This document shows positions 27,468 to 35,386 of a DNA stretch of 64,000 nucleotides, piece after piece. Under the pieces are notes generated by a model that was given only the letters and a program-made list of their open reading frames with translations, did not search any database and was not told the DNA's origin. Numbering within the stretch: the first letter of the stretch is position 1; each line of letters begins with the position of its first letter. The translations under genes and the position numbers were made by a program. This stretch comes from Paenibacillus contaminans (GTDB lineage: Bacteria > Bacillota > Bacilli > Paenibacillales > NBRC-103111): positions 62,217 to 126,216 of the forward strand of contig NZ_QMFB01000019.1 in NCBI RefSeq assembly GCF_003285015.1, given 5' to 3'.

Positions 27468-27496
27468 GTATAAAACATCTTGATCTGGCAACAATG
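27468..27496 (+). promoter_or_regulatory. Sigma-F-type promoter of spoIIQ
   Basis: GTATA (27468-27472), then 14 bp, then GGCAACAATG (27487-27496), which fits the forespore -10 pattern GGnnAnAnTR. It lies just upstream of the spoIIQ ribosome-binding site. spoIIQ is sigma-F-dependent in B. subtilis. The implied leader is very short. Confidence 0.55.
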
Positions 27497-27514
27497 CTTA
27501 ATGAGGTGATAGCA

Positions 27515-28261
27515 ATGAGTGATCAAAACAAAGAGATTCAGAGCAAACCAGAAGCTGCTCAATCCACAGAAGCAGCTCCGGCGGTAAACCCGTCATCGTC
27601 TTGGAAAAGGCTAATGTCGAAGAAGTGGGCCTTTCCTGCGCTGTACATGGTAGCCGCTGCTATTATTTTAACGTTAATGTGGGTCTACCAAAGTTCCGGC
27701 ACAACAACCTTAACCGGTAAAGAGCTAGGACTCGAAACCGGTAAGGCCGGAACGACGGTGACCGACGCAAACGGCAAAACGGGAGATTCGGTAGAGGTGG
27801 CGGCGAACACGGAAACGATGCGCTGGCCGGTGAACGATCGTAACGAGCAACCGGTTGTGATGCCTTTCTTCGACAAAGACGCCCCGAATGACGTGAAGCA
27901 AGCTGCGATGATCGAATACGGCGATACGCTGATCCCGAATGCGGGAGTCGATCTGGCAAGACAGGACAATGAAGCTTTTGACGTACTTGCTGCGGCAAGC
28001 GGCAAAGTCACGAACGTGCAGGATCATCCGGTAGCCGGGCAAACCGTGGAAATCACACATCCGAACGGGCTTGTTACCGTATACCAGAGCTTGTCCGACG
28101 TGAAGGTAGCCAAGGACGCGGAAGTGAAAAAAGGCGATCTGATCGCCAAAGCAGGACGCAGCGAGCTCGGCAAGGATCTCGGCGTTCATCTTCACTTCGA
28201 AGTGCGCCAAGGGCAGAACGGCACGGCGCTCAATCCGGAAACGGCAATCAGCGACAAGTAA
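27515..28261 (+). CDS. spoIIQ: SpoIIQ-like forespore membrane protein with degenerate M23 (LytM) domain
   Basis: Forespore partner of SpoIIIAH in the channel linking mother cell and forespore. The product has 248 residues: a short cytoplasmic N-terminus, one membrane helix (about 38-58), a linker, and a LytM/M23 domain (about 135-240). The zinc ligands are partly lost: the first His of HxxxD is Asn142 (PNAGVD), while Asp146 and HLH (His225, His227) remain. B. subtilis SpoIIQ is also missing this histidine, so it is probably enzymatically inert and structural. The ATG at 27515 follows GAGGTGAT; an in-frame GTG at 27401 lies upstream of the promoter-like sequence. Confidence 0.88.
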   Translation: MSDQNKEIQSKPEAAQSTEAAPAVNPSSSWKRLMSKKWAFPALYMVAAAIILTLMWVYQSSGTTTLTGKELGLETGKAGTTVTDANGKTGDSVEVAANTETMRWPVNDRNEQPVVMPFFDKDAPNDVKQAAMIEYGDTLIPNAGVDLARQDNEAFDVLAAASGKVTNVQDHPVAGQTVEITHPNGLVTVYQSLSDVKVAKDAEVKKGDLIAKAGRSELGKDLGVHLHFEVRQGQNGTALNPETAISDK

Positions 28262-28296
28262 AGCGTCTCGCTAAGCAAAGCTTAGGCAGGCGGCCA

Positions 28297-28332
28297 TAAG
28301 CAGAGGGGGACAATCCTTCTCTGCTTTTTTTT
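28297..28332 (+). terminator. Terminator after spoIIQ
   Basis: AGCAGAG (28299-28305) pairs with CTCTGCT (28319-28325), followed by eight T. It separates spoIIQ from spoIIID. Confidence 0.85.
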
Positions 28333-28352
28333 GTAGGACAAACGCTCAATCA

Positions 28353-28380
28353 GAATATATAGGCTCGCTCCTCATATAAT
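28353..28380 (+). promoter_or_regulatory. Sigma-E promoter of spoIIID
   Basis: GAATATA (28353-28359), 13 bp, CATATAAT (28373-28380) is close to the sigma-E consensus (KMATATT, 13-14 bp, CATACAMT). spoIIID is a sigma-E gene in B. subtilis, which agrees. Confidence 0.75.
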
Positions 28381-28415
28381 GTACCAAACTATCTCGAAGT
28401 AGGGAGGCGGGCGGA

Positions 28416-28706
28416 GTGCACGATTACATCAAAGAGCGAACCGTCAAAATCGGTCGCTGTCTTGTTGAAACGCGAAATACGGTTCGAACGATTGCCAAGG
28501 AATTTGGAGTCTCCAAGAGCACTGTGCACAAGGACTTAACGGAACGGCTGCCTGAAATCAACCCCGATCTGGCGAATCAAGTGAAAACGATTTTGGAATA
28601 CCACAAATCGATCCGTCATTTGCGGGGAGGCGAGGCCACGAAAATCAAATACAAAAAAAACCGTCACTACAAAGGAGCCGATCAGCTCGTAAGCGCGAAA
28701 TCGTAG
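28416..28706 (+). CDS. spoIIID: Sporulation transcriptional regulator SpoIIID
   Basis: Small mother-cell DNA-binding regulator acting between sigma-E and sigma-K, 96 residues. The helix-turn-helix TVRTIAKEFGVSKSTVHKDL (about 22-41) is followed by a basic C-terminal tail (KIKYKKNRHYKG) that contacts DNA. It starts at a GTG with AGGGAGG 8 nt upstream and sits behind a good sigma-E promoter. The tail is slightly longer than in B. subtilis (93 residues). Confidence 0.96.
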   Translation: MHDYIKERTVKIGRCLVETRNTVRTIAKEFGVSKSTVHKDLTERLPEINPDLANQVKTILEYHKSIRHLRGGEATKIKYKKNRHYKGADQLVSAKS

Positions 28707-28795
28707 TTGCCGCCGATGCAAAAATGTTCGAAAAAAAGAGGATTTTAGCTTTTTATGGCGAATGATTGTTGCAGGCGGTTTTCTCGGCTTTTGAA

Positions 28796-28889
28796 GTGAT
28801 TCAGCATGTATAAGCTTCACGCTTATACGTGACTCTGAATTCACCTCGGGAAACGGCACTGTCTTACCTAAGACGGTGTAGCCGTTTCC
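28796..28889 (+). other. Two long stem-loops in the mbl leader
   Basis: Stem-loop 1 (28796-28844) pairs GTGA-TTCAG with CTGAATTCAC and, inside, GTATAAGC with GCTTATAC around TTCAC. Stem-loop 2 (28849-28889) pairs GGAAACGGC with GCCGTTTCC and, inside, GTCTT with AAGAC around ACCT. No T-run follows either. They occupy most of the 241-bp gap between spoIIID and mbl and look like a deliberate RNA structure. Confidence 0.6.
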
Positions 28890-28947
28890 ACTTGGAACAC
28901 CCCAAATGATGGCAGGAACGGTCGGTTCAGGGAGGATTTTAGTTCGT

Positions 28948-29943
28948 ATGTTAAGCAAAGATATCGGAATAGATTTGGGAACAGCAAACGTACTCATACA
29001 CGTGAAGGGACGCGGCGTCGTTCTGGATGAACCTTCGGTCGTAGCGATCGAAAGCGAAACGAAGCGTGTCCTTGCCGTTGGGGAAGAAGCGCGGCGGATG
29101 GTAGGCCGGACACCCGGCAATATTATCGCCATTCGCCCGTTGAAGGACGGCGTTATCGCGGATTTTGAAATAACCGAGATGATGCTCAAATATTTTATCG
29201 ATAAAGTCGGCGGGAGAAAATGGTACAGCCACCCCCGGATTCTTATTTGCTGTCCCACAAATATTACTTCGGTCGAGCAGAAGGCTATTCGCGAAGCTGC
29301 GGAACGAAGCGGCGCAAGAGAGGTCTTTTTGGAAGAAGAGCCGAAAGTGGCGGCGATCGGCGCGGGAATGGATATTTTCCAGCCGAGCGGTAACATGGTA
29401 GTGGACATTGGCGGAGGGACGACCGACGTTGCCGTCTTATCGATGGGCGATATCGTCACCTCCTCTTCTATTAAGATTGCGGGGGACAAATTTGACTCCG
29501 CAATCATGAAATATATTAAAACAAAGTACAAGCTGTTGATCGGCGAGCGGACCAGCGAGGACATCAAGGTGAAAATCGCAACCGTGTACGGGGACGGCCG
29601 ATACGACGAAATGGACATTCGCGGTAGAGACATGGTTTCGGGGCTTCCGCTTACCGTTACGATTAACTCGAAGGAAATCAAGGATGCTTTGTGGGAATCG
29701 GTGTCCGCGATCGTGCAATCGGCCAAAACGGTGCTGGAGCGCACGCCTCCGGAGCTTTCGGCGGATATCATCGACCGCGGCGTCATTCTGACCGGCGGCG
29801 GCGCTTTGCTGCACGGGCTCGATCTCTTGCTGTCGGAGGAGCTCAAGGTTCCGGTCATCGTGGCCGAGGATCCGATGCACTGCGTGGTCAAAGGAACCGG
29901 CGTCATGCTGGACAACCTTGACAAGGTCAAGAGACGCATTTAA
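28948..29943 (+). CDS. mbl: MreB-family cell-shape protein Mbl
   Basis: Bacterial actin that moves along the inner membrane with the elongasome and directs lateral-wall synthesis. The 331-residue product has the phosphate-1 loop DIGIDLGTANVLIHVKG at the N-terminus, VVDIGGGTTDVAVLSMG (phosphate 2) mid-protein and the adenosine motif ITGGGALLHGLDLLL-like near the end. Closeness to B. subtilis Mbl and its position after spoIIID favour mbl over mreB or mreBH. The start at 28948 follows GGGAGG; upstream in-frame ATGs have no site. Confidence 0.95.
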   Translation: MLSKDIGIDLGTANVLIHVKGRGVVLDEPSVVAIESETKRVLAVGEEARRMVGRTPGNIIAIRPLKDGVIADFEITEMMLKYFIDKVGGRKWYSHPRILICCPTNITSVEQKAIREAAERSGAREVFLEEEPKVAAIGAGMDIFQPSGNMVVDIGGGTTDVAVLSMGDIVTSSSIKIAGDKFDSAIMKYIKTKYKLLIGERTSEDIKVKIATVYGDGRYDEMDIRGRDMVSGLPLTVTINSKEIKDALWESVSAIVQSAKTVLERTPPELSADIIDRGVILTGGGALLHGLDLLLSEELKVPVIVAEDPMHCVVKGTGVMLDNLDKVKRRI

Positions 29944-29954
29944 CGTACATACGC

Positions 29955-30024
29955 TGGTCAATACCTGCGGCGTCTTTGACGCTGGCGGTTACCGCAGCTC
30001 TAGAACCGTTTTCGCGATATGCAT
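29955..30024 (-). repeat. Interspersed palindromic repeat, copy C (inverted)
   Basis: Read on the - strand it contains GCATATCGCG, then CGGTAA.CGCCAGCGTCAAAG and ACGCCG, matching the core of copy A. It lies between mbl and the following terminator, in the opposite orientation to copies A and B. Confidence 0.7.
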
Positions 30025-30080
30025 GCCGGGAACTAAAAAACGGACACGCCGTTGACGATATATACAATATGTAAAAGAAG

Positions 30081-30106
30081 AAGGCCGGTTCTGGGACCGG
30101 CCTTTT
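30081..30106 (+). terminator. Terminator after mbl
   Basis: AAGGCCGGT (30081-30089) pairs with ACCGGCCTT (30096-30104) around TCTGGG, followed by TTTT. Confidence 0.88.
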
Positions 30107-30148
30107 CCAAGAATAAGCGTGTCTCGCCCTGCGGGAGGAGGAGCCTCA

Positions 30149-31063
30149 ATGTTAAGAGGATTATATACGGCTGCGGCCGGGATGATTTCCCAGCAGCGGA
30201 AGCACGATACGATCACGAATAATATCGCCAATATTAATACGCCCGGGTTTAAGCAAGGCAACGCGGTAAGCCGTTCTTTTCCGGAGATGCTGATCGCCAT
30301 GTCTGTCGGTGGTCAGGACAGCCCTATCTCGTCGCCGATCGGCAGAATCAATACCGGCGTGATGGCGGAGGAAGAGTTATCGATTTATTTGCAAGGCGAC
30401 TTGCAAGAAACGAAAAACCCGTTTGATTTGGCTCTTATTTCGAATATTCAGGTTCCCGGCATAGCGTTCGACGGTGCGGGCAAATACATAACGCCCGATG
30501 GGGAACGTATTTATCAGCCGCAAGCTTTCTTTACGGTACAGGATACGAACGGCGAAAACCGCTACTCCCGGAACGGGCGATTTACCGTCGACTCGGATGG
30601 CCAGTTGATTACGCCGGAAGGCTATCGCGTGCTCGGGCAGGACGGCCAGCCGATCGTGCTGACGGACAATACGGATCCGGCCAATCCCGTGCTGCTGTCG
30701 GATGCGACGATCGGCCCGCAAGGCCAGTTTTTGGACGTGGTGAACGGCCAGCCCCTGAACGATGCGAACGGCAATCCGATCTCGCTGCTTATATCCCGGG
30801 TTGACAACCCGAATCGTTTGATTCGCGAAGGGAACGGCGTTTATCGTCTGAATGAGGAAGATGCGGCGCAAGTGGTTCCGATCGTCAATATGAACGAGCA
30901 GGTTCAAGTTGAGCAAGGTTATATCGAACGCTCGAATGTCGACCCGACCCAATCGATGATCGATATGACGTCTGCCTTGCGCGCGTATGAAACGAATCAG
31001 AAAATGGTACAATTTTATGATAAAAGCATGGAAAAGGCCGTCAATGAAGTCGGCAGAGTCTAG
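30149..31063 (+). CDS. flhO: Flagellar hook-basal body (rod) protein FlhO
   Basis: FlgF/FlgG-family rod component, 304 residues. The N-terminus MLRGLYTAAAGMISQQRKHD with NNIANINTPGFKQ is the flagellar rod/hook signature, and the C-terminal helix (SMIDMTSALRAYETNQKMV) is the second conserved coiled-coil half. flhO-flhP next to mbl matches the B. subtilis order. GGGAGGAGG at 30133-30141 sets the start. It is slightly longer than B. subtilis FlhO. Confidence 0.9.
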   Translation: MLRGLYTAAAGMISQQRKHDTITNNIANINTPGFKQGNAVSRSFPEMLIAMSVGGQDSPISSPIGRINTGVMAEEELSIYLQGDLQETKNPFDLALISNIQVPGIAFDGAGKYITPDGERIYQPQAFFTVQDTNGENRYSRNGRFTVDSDGQLITPEGYRVLGQDGQPIVLTDNTDPANPVLLSDATIGPQGQFLDVVNGQPLNDANGNPISLLISRVDNPNRLIREGNGVYRLNEEDAAQVVPIVNMNEQVQVEQGYIERSNVDPTQSMIDMTSALRAYETNQKMVQFYDKSMEKAVNEVGRV

Positions 31064-31094
31064 GACGGAATAGGGAAAGGTTTAGGAGGTTCCG

Positions 31095-31970
31095 ATGAAC
31101 AACTCGTTGATTAATTCGATGGTGACGCTCCACGCCCTTCAGCAGAAGCTGGATATCGTTTCGAACAATATGGCCAATCTTAATACGGTCGGCTATAAGC
31201 GGCGCGAGGCGACTTTCGAAGATATTTTGAACAATATCAAAGAACAGCCGCAAGGGTTCCAGAAGGAAGGGCGCTTGTCTCCGCTGGGCTTTAACCAAGG
31301 CTGGGGAGCCAAGCTCAGCCAAGTGCAGATGAGCATGAGCCAGGGCACGATTAAGGAAACCGGCACCAAAACCGACCTCGCCATCGAGGGAGATAACGGT
31401 TTATTCGAGGTCACCCGAAATACGCTGGACGCTAACGGCAATGCGGTGCCTGAGGTTTTGTATAAGCGTGAAGGCGCATTCGATTTGATCGTGCAGCCCG
31501 CGGATCCCGACAATCGCTATTTGGCGACCAAGGAAGGTTACCATGTAAGGGATACGAACGATCAGCCGGTTACCGTTCCTGTCGGTTTTACTATGGGTGT
31601 CGATCCTAATGGCGATATCCGGGTATTTGACGAAGGAAATCCGAGCAATTCGTTTTTGACCGGACAGAGGATCAAGCTGATCCGCGCCGTTCGCCCGCAA
31701 TATTTGCAGCAAGTCGGCGATAATTTGTTCGTCTTGCCGCAAGGGGCGGTTAATGGGCAGGGACAAATCACCAGAGTGGCGAACGATGGAGGCGGCTCCG
31801 GGCTTGAGAGCACTATCGCGGTCCGCCAAGGCGCGCTGGAGCAATCCAACGTCAACATGGCCGATGAAATTACTGAACTGATGATGGTGCAGCGGGCGTT
31901 TCAGCTCAGTTCGCGTGCGGTGACGTCCTCGGATACGATGATGAACCTTGCGAACAACCTGCGCGGATGA
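31095..31970 (+). CDS. flhP: Flagellar hook-basal body (rod) protein FlhP
   Basis: Second FlgF/G-type rod protein, 291 residues. It has the same two-ended architecture: SNNMANLNTVGYKRREATFE near the N-terminus and QSNVNMADEITELMMVQRAF at the C-terminus. TAGGAGG precedes the ATG, 31 bp after flhO, so the two are one transcript. FlhP is reported to stabilise the distal rod in B. subtilis. Confidence 0.9.
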   Translation: MNNSLINSMVTLHALQQKLDIVSNNMANLNTVGYKRREATFEDILNNIKEQPQGFQKEGRLSPLGFNQGWGAKLSQVQMSMSQGTIKETGTKTDLAIEGDNGLFEVTRNTLDANGNAVPEVLYKREGAFDLIVQPADPDNRYLATKEGYHVRDTNDQPVTVPVGFTMGVDPNGDIRVFDEGNPSNSFLTGQRIKLIRAVRPQYLQQVGDNLFVLPQGAVNGQGQITRVANDGGGSGLESTIAVRQGALEQSNVNMADEITELMMVQRAFQLSSRAVTSSDTMMNLANNLRG

Positions 31971-31989
31971 CGGTATGGAGACGAACGTC

Positions 31990-32217
31990 ATGACGGCTAA
32001 ACAGACGAAACCGAAAGCTGCCCGCAAAAGTCTTCCGCGCGGACTTGCCATCACGCTGCGCATACTTCGCCACTTGCTCGTCCCTATTCTTTGCTGCATC
32101 GCGTTGCTGGCCGGCCTGAGCATAGGCTACGTGAAGCTGGGCGGACAACCTTTCGCCGACGTGTGGAAGCTGGAAACCTGGAAGCATTTGATCGACCTCG
32201 TTTTTGCAAATACCTAG
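31990..32217 (+). CDS. Small EpuA-like membrane protein (often called 'DNA-directed RNA polymerase subunit beta')
   Basis: A 75-residue protein with a basic N-terminus (KQTKPKAARKSLPRG) and one membrane helix (about 26-50), then a short extracellular tail ending WKHLIDLVFANT. It resembles the EpuA family, which databases often label as an RNA polymerase beta subunit because of a wrong name transfer; it has no polymerase features. Start choice is uncertain: ATG 31990 has GGAG 9 nt upstream, ATG 31975 is also in frame. It lies in the flhOP transcript. Function unknown. Confidence 0.65.
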   Translation: MTAKQTKPKAARKSLPRGLAITLRILRHLLVPILCCIALLAGLSIGYVKLGGQPFADVWKLETWKHLIDLVFANT

Positions 32218-32279
32218 GTTGGGTTTCTTGATTTCCAATCGCAGTCCGGCAATGAACGGATAAAATAGAACGACGGTGG

Positions 32280-32305
32280 ACTCCCTGAGGGGAGTTTTCT
32301 TTTTG
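32280..32305 (+). terminator. Terminator after the flhO-flhP unit
   Basis: ACTCCC (32280-32285) pairs with GGGAGT (32290-32295) around TGAG, followed by TTTCTTTTT. Confidence 0.75.
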
Positions 32306-32431
32306 CCCATTCTAACGTTATAATGTAAGGATGTGGGCGGTTTACGTTTGCGCGCGCTTCCATCAAGGGGAAACAGAGAGATGCTTATTAAGCCGTTTTG
32401 TTGAAGCAGAACGTATAGGAGGGGCACGGAT

Positions 32432-32986
32432 TTGAACTTGCCAAATCTGTTGACCGGGGTCCGGTTTGTATTAATACCGATTTATTTGAGCGTATTTTTT
32501 GAAGGGTACGTCAAGCTCGCTTTCGTCGTATTATTGATCGCGGGCATAACGGATGTGCTTGACGGGTATTTGGCGCGCAAAAGAAAACAGATTACGGAGA
32601 TCGGCAGCATGCTGGATCCGCTTGCGGACAAGTGCATGATGTTAGCCGTAATGGCATCTCTGCTTATATCCGAAATGATTCCATGGTCGGCTGCAATCGC
32701 CATGCTGATTCGGGATGCGGGGATGATCGCGGGTTCTGCGTTTTTCCATTTTCGAGGTAAAAAGACGGTTCCTGCAAATACGATGGGTAAGCTGACAACG
32801 GTTCTTTACTATATTGCGATATGGCTGATCGTATTCGAGGTTCCCTATGCCATTACATACTTGTGGTTCGTCATTACGTTCTCTTTTCTTACTTCCTTCA
32901 TTTATATATTCAAATTCAAAACGCTTAACCGAGGCCAAGGCGCGCAGGAGGCAGAGGAAAGGAAAGAGCATATTTCCCGATACTAG
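32432..32986 (+). CDS. CDP-alcohol phosphatidyltransferase, PgsA-like
   Basis: Integral membrane enzyme that transfers a phosphatidyl group from CDP-diacylglycerol to an alcohol, probably glycerol-3-phosphate. The catalytic motif is complete: Asp41, Asp44, Gly45, Arg49, Gly58, Asp62 and Asp66 in DVLDGYLARK...GSMLDPLAD. The product has 184 residues with about five to six helices. It begins with TTG after AGGAGGGGC. The housekeeping pgsA of Bacilli lies elsewhere, beside cinA-recA, so this may be a paralog with a different acceptor. Confidence 0.85.
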   Translation: MNLPNLLTGVRFVLIPIYLSVFFEGYVKLAFVVLLIAGITDVLDGYLARKRKQITEIGSMLDPLADKCMMLAVMASLLISEMIPWSAAIAMLIRDAGMIAGSAFFHFRGKKTVPANTMGKLTTVLYYIAIWLIVFEVPYAITYLWFVITFSFLTSFIYIFKFKTLNRGQGAQEAEERKEHISRY

Positions 32987-33017
32987 TCGGATCCGGAAAT
33001 ACGCTCCCTTATCTGAA

Positions 33018-33043
33018 CCCTCAGAACCTGCAGATTATGAGGG
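33018..33043 (+). other. Hairpin upstream of fabZ
   Basis: CCCTCA (33018-33023) pairs with TGAGGG (33038-33043). No T-run follows; it may be a weak terminator or leader structure. No FapR-like operator was recognised before fabZ. Confidence 0.35.
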
Positions 33044-33106
33044 ACAATTGTATTGTAAGTTGAATGCAGCAAAATTATTCCGAGCTCAGGAAAGGCAGGT
33101 TTTCGT

Positions 33107-33535
33107 ATGCTGAACGTAACTGAAATTCAAGACATTATTCCTCACCGCTATCCGTTTCTGTTTGTCGATCGTATTTTGGAGGTCGAAGAAGGGGTTAGGG
33201 CGGTAGGAATCAAAAACGTAACGATTAATGAACCGTTTTTTCAAGGGCACTTTCCCGGGTTCCCGGTCATGCCGGGCGTTCTGATCGTGGAAGCGCTGGC
33301 GCAGGTCGGCGGCGTGGCCCTGCTGAAGATGGAAGAAAATAAAGGCAAAATAGGACTGTTTGCAGGTATCGACGGTTTAAGAATTCGACGTCAAGTCGTT
33401 CCCGGCGATACGCTGACGCTGGAATTTACCGTCACGCGGTTAAAGGGAACGATCGTCAAGGGCCGCGGTGTAGCCCGCGTCGGCGATGAAGTAGCGGTGG
33501 AAGGCGAATTGATGTTCGCAATGGCCGGCCGTTGA
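33107..33535 (+). CDS. fabZ: 3-hydroxyacyl-ACP dehydratase FabZ
   Basis: Dehydrates beta-hydroxyacyl-ACP in type II fatty-acid synthesis. The 142-residue hot-dog-fold protein has N-terminal HRYPFLFVDRI and the active-site tract FFQGHFPGFPVMPGVLIVEA with catalytic His48 and Glu62. It corresponds by position to ywpB (fabZ) of B. subtilis, which also follows flhOP. The start follows GGAAAGGCAGG. Confidence 0.95.
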   Translation: MLNVTEIQDIIPHRYPFLFVDRILEVEEGVRAVGIKNVTINEPFFQGHFPGFPVMPGVLIVEALAQVGGVALLKMEENKGKIGLFAGIDGLRIRRQVVPGDTLTLEFTVTRLKGTIVKGRGVARVGDEVAVEGELMFAMAGR

Positions 33536-33639
33536 TCTTCAATTGCAATGCCTGACTCGTACAGGGATAAAAAGAACACACCGTGCATATTCATGGGAAG
33601 GCAAGTTAAGCATGTTCCGGACATGGAGGGGTATGGAGA

Positions 33640-35340
33640 ATGAACGCAAATGTACAGGACGAATACCGTCGCTGGTTAAACGACCCGGCGATTGACGACT
33701 CGACGAAACAGGAGCTGCTCTCTATAGAGGGGCAGCAAGGCGAAATCGAAGATCGCTTTTACAAAGAGCTGGAATTCGGGACAGGCGGTTTGCGCGGCGT
33801 TATCGGCGCCGGAACGAACCGGATGAACCGGTATACCGTAGGCCGGGCTACCCAAGGCTTGGCGCAATATTTACTGGAGCACGAGAAGGATCCCCAGTCG
33901 GTTGTTATCGCGTACGATTCACGCAACCAGTCGCCCGAATTCGCTTTGGAGGCGGCATTGGTGCTTGCGGGGAACGGCATTGCGTCATACGTGTTCGAAT
34001 CTCTTCGCCCGACGCCGGAGCTATCGTTTGCGGTTCGTCATTTGAAAGCCTCTGCGGGTATTGTCGTGACGGCCAGTCACAATCCGCCTGAATATAACGG
34101 ATACAAAGCATATAACGCCGATGGCTGCCAGCTCGTTCCGGAGCAAGCGGAGCGGGTAATCGCCAGTATTCGATCCATCGAATCGTTTACGGAAGTTCGC
34201 CGCGCGTCCCGGGAACAAGCGGAGGCCAAGGGACTACTGCACTGGATTGGCGAAGCGATTGACGCAGCTTATCTCCAGCAGGTGACTGCAATCAGCCAGA
34301 ACCCGGATGCGGTTAAGGCGATGAGCGACCAAATGCGTATCATTTATACGCCGCTGCATGGTGCAGGCAATCTTCTTGTACGAGGCGCATTGAAGAATAT
34401 CGGTTTTGAACGGGTCGAAGTGGTTGCCGCCCAGGAGCTGCCGGATTCGCAATTTTCGACCGTTAAGTCGCCGAATCCGGAGGAACGGGAAGCATTCGCG
34501 CTGGCTATCGAGATGGCGAAGCAGAGCGATGCGGACCTTATTATCGGAACGGATCCGGATTGCGACCGGATGGGTGCCGTCGTCAAGGATGCGCAAGGCG
34601 AATATGTCGTATTGTCCGGAAACCAGTCGGGTGCGATCATGGTCGATTATTTGCTGGGCAGCTTGAAGCGGCGCGGCGAGCTGCCTGCAAACGGTACGGT
34701 TATCAAAACGATCGTGACAAGCGAGATGGGAGCTGTCATCGCCAAGCATTACGGCGTGGAAACGATCAATACGCTGACCGGCTTCAAATATATCGGAGAG
34801 AAAATGACGCAGTTTGAAACGACGGGCGAGCGTAGTTTTTTATTCGGATATGAAGAAAGCTACGGCTATTTGGCCGGCAATTATGCGCGCGACAAGGATG
34901 CTGTCGTCGCCGCCATGCTGCTTGCGGAAGCGGCTGCTTATTACAAGCAGCAGGGGAAAACGTTGTACGACGTACTTCAGGAGCTTTATGAACGGCACGG
35001 CTTTTTCCTCGAAGCGCTCGAATCGCGGACGATGAAGGGCAAGGACGGCTTGGCCCAAATCGGGCAAATCATGAGCGATTGGCGGAGCAGTCCGCCTGTC
35101 CAGGTGACCGGCATTCCCGTTGCCGAGGTGCTTGATTATTCGCAGGGCCGGGATGGCCTGCCGCCTGAGAACGTGCTCAAATATGTGCTTGCCGACAAGT
35201 CGTGGTTCTGCTTGCGCCCGTCCGGTACGGAGCCGAAAATCAAATTGTATTTCGCCGTTTGCGGCGAAGCGCCTAAACAAGCGGCGGATCGGCTGCAAGC
35301 GTTAAGAGAAGAAGTCATGGCCGGAATCGACGGCAAATAG
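33640..35340 (+). CDS. pgcA: Alpha-phosphoglucomutase family protein
   Basis: Interconverts glucose-6-phosphate and glucose-1-phosphate, supplying UDP-glucose for glycolipids, teichoic acids and growth-rate signalling. The product has 566 residues. The phosphoserine loop TASHNPPEYNGYK places the active serine at 146, the metal loop is GTDPDCDRMG, sugar recognition is GYEESYGY, and RPSGTEPKIK binds phosphate. ATGGAGGGG precedes the start. It directly precedes the cell-wall-polymer locus. Confidence 0.93.
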   Translation: MNANVQDEYRRWLNDPAIDDSTKQELLSIEGQQGEIEDRFYKELEFGTGGLRGVIGAGTNRMNRYTVGRATQGLAQYLLEHEKDPQSVVIAYDSRNQSPEFALEAALVLAGNGIASYVFESLRPTPELSFAVRHLKASAGIVVTASHNPPEYNGYKAYNADGCQLVPEQAERVIASIRSIESFTEVRRASREQAEAKGLLHWIGEAIDAAYLQQVTAISQNPDAVKAMSDQMRIIYTPLHGAGNLLVRGALKNIGFERVEVVAAQELPDSQFSTVKSPNPEEREAFALAIEMAKQSDADLIIGTDPDCDRMGAVVKDAQGEYVVLSGNQSGAIMVDYLLGSLKRRGELPANGTVIKTIVTSEMGAVIAKHYGVETINTLTGFKYIGEKMTQFETTGERSFLFGYEESYGYLAGNYARDKDAVVAAMLLAEAAAYYKQQGKTLYDVLQELYERHGFFLEALESRTMKGKDGLAQIGQIMSDWRSSPPVQVTGIPVAEVLDYSQGRDGLPPENVLKYVLADKSWFCLRPSGTEPKIKLYFAVCGEAPKQAADRLQALREEVMAGIDGK

Positions 35341-35386
35341 CGAAATCCGGCCATGATGGCGGATTCTCGAAATTGAGGTGAGGCGT

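Noticed and set aside
32303..32324. Promoter before the CDP-alcohol transferase using TATAAT at 32319
   Set aside because: The nearest -35-like TTGCCC is only 10 bp away and the sequence at 17 bp is part of the terminator T-run.
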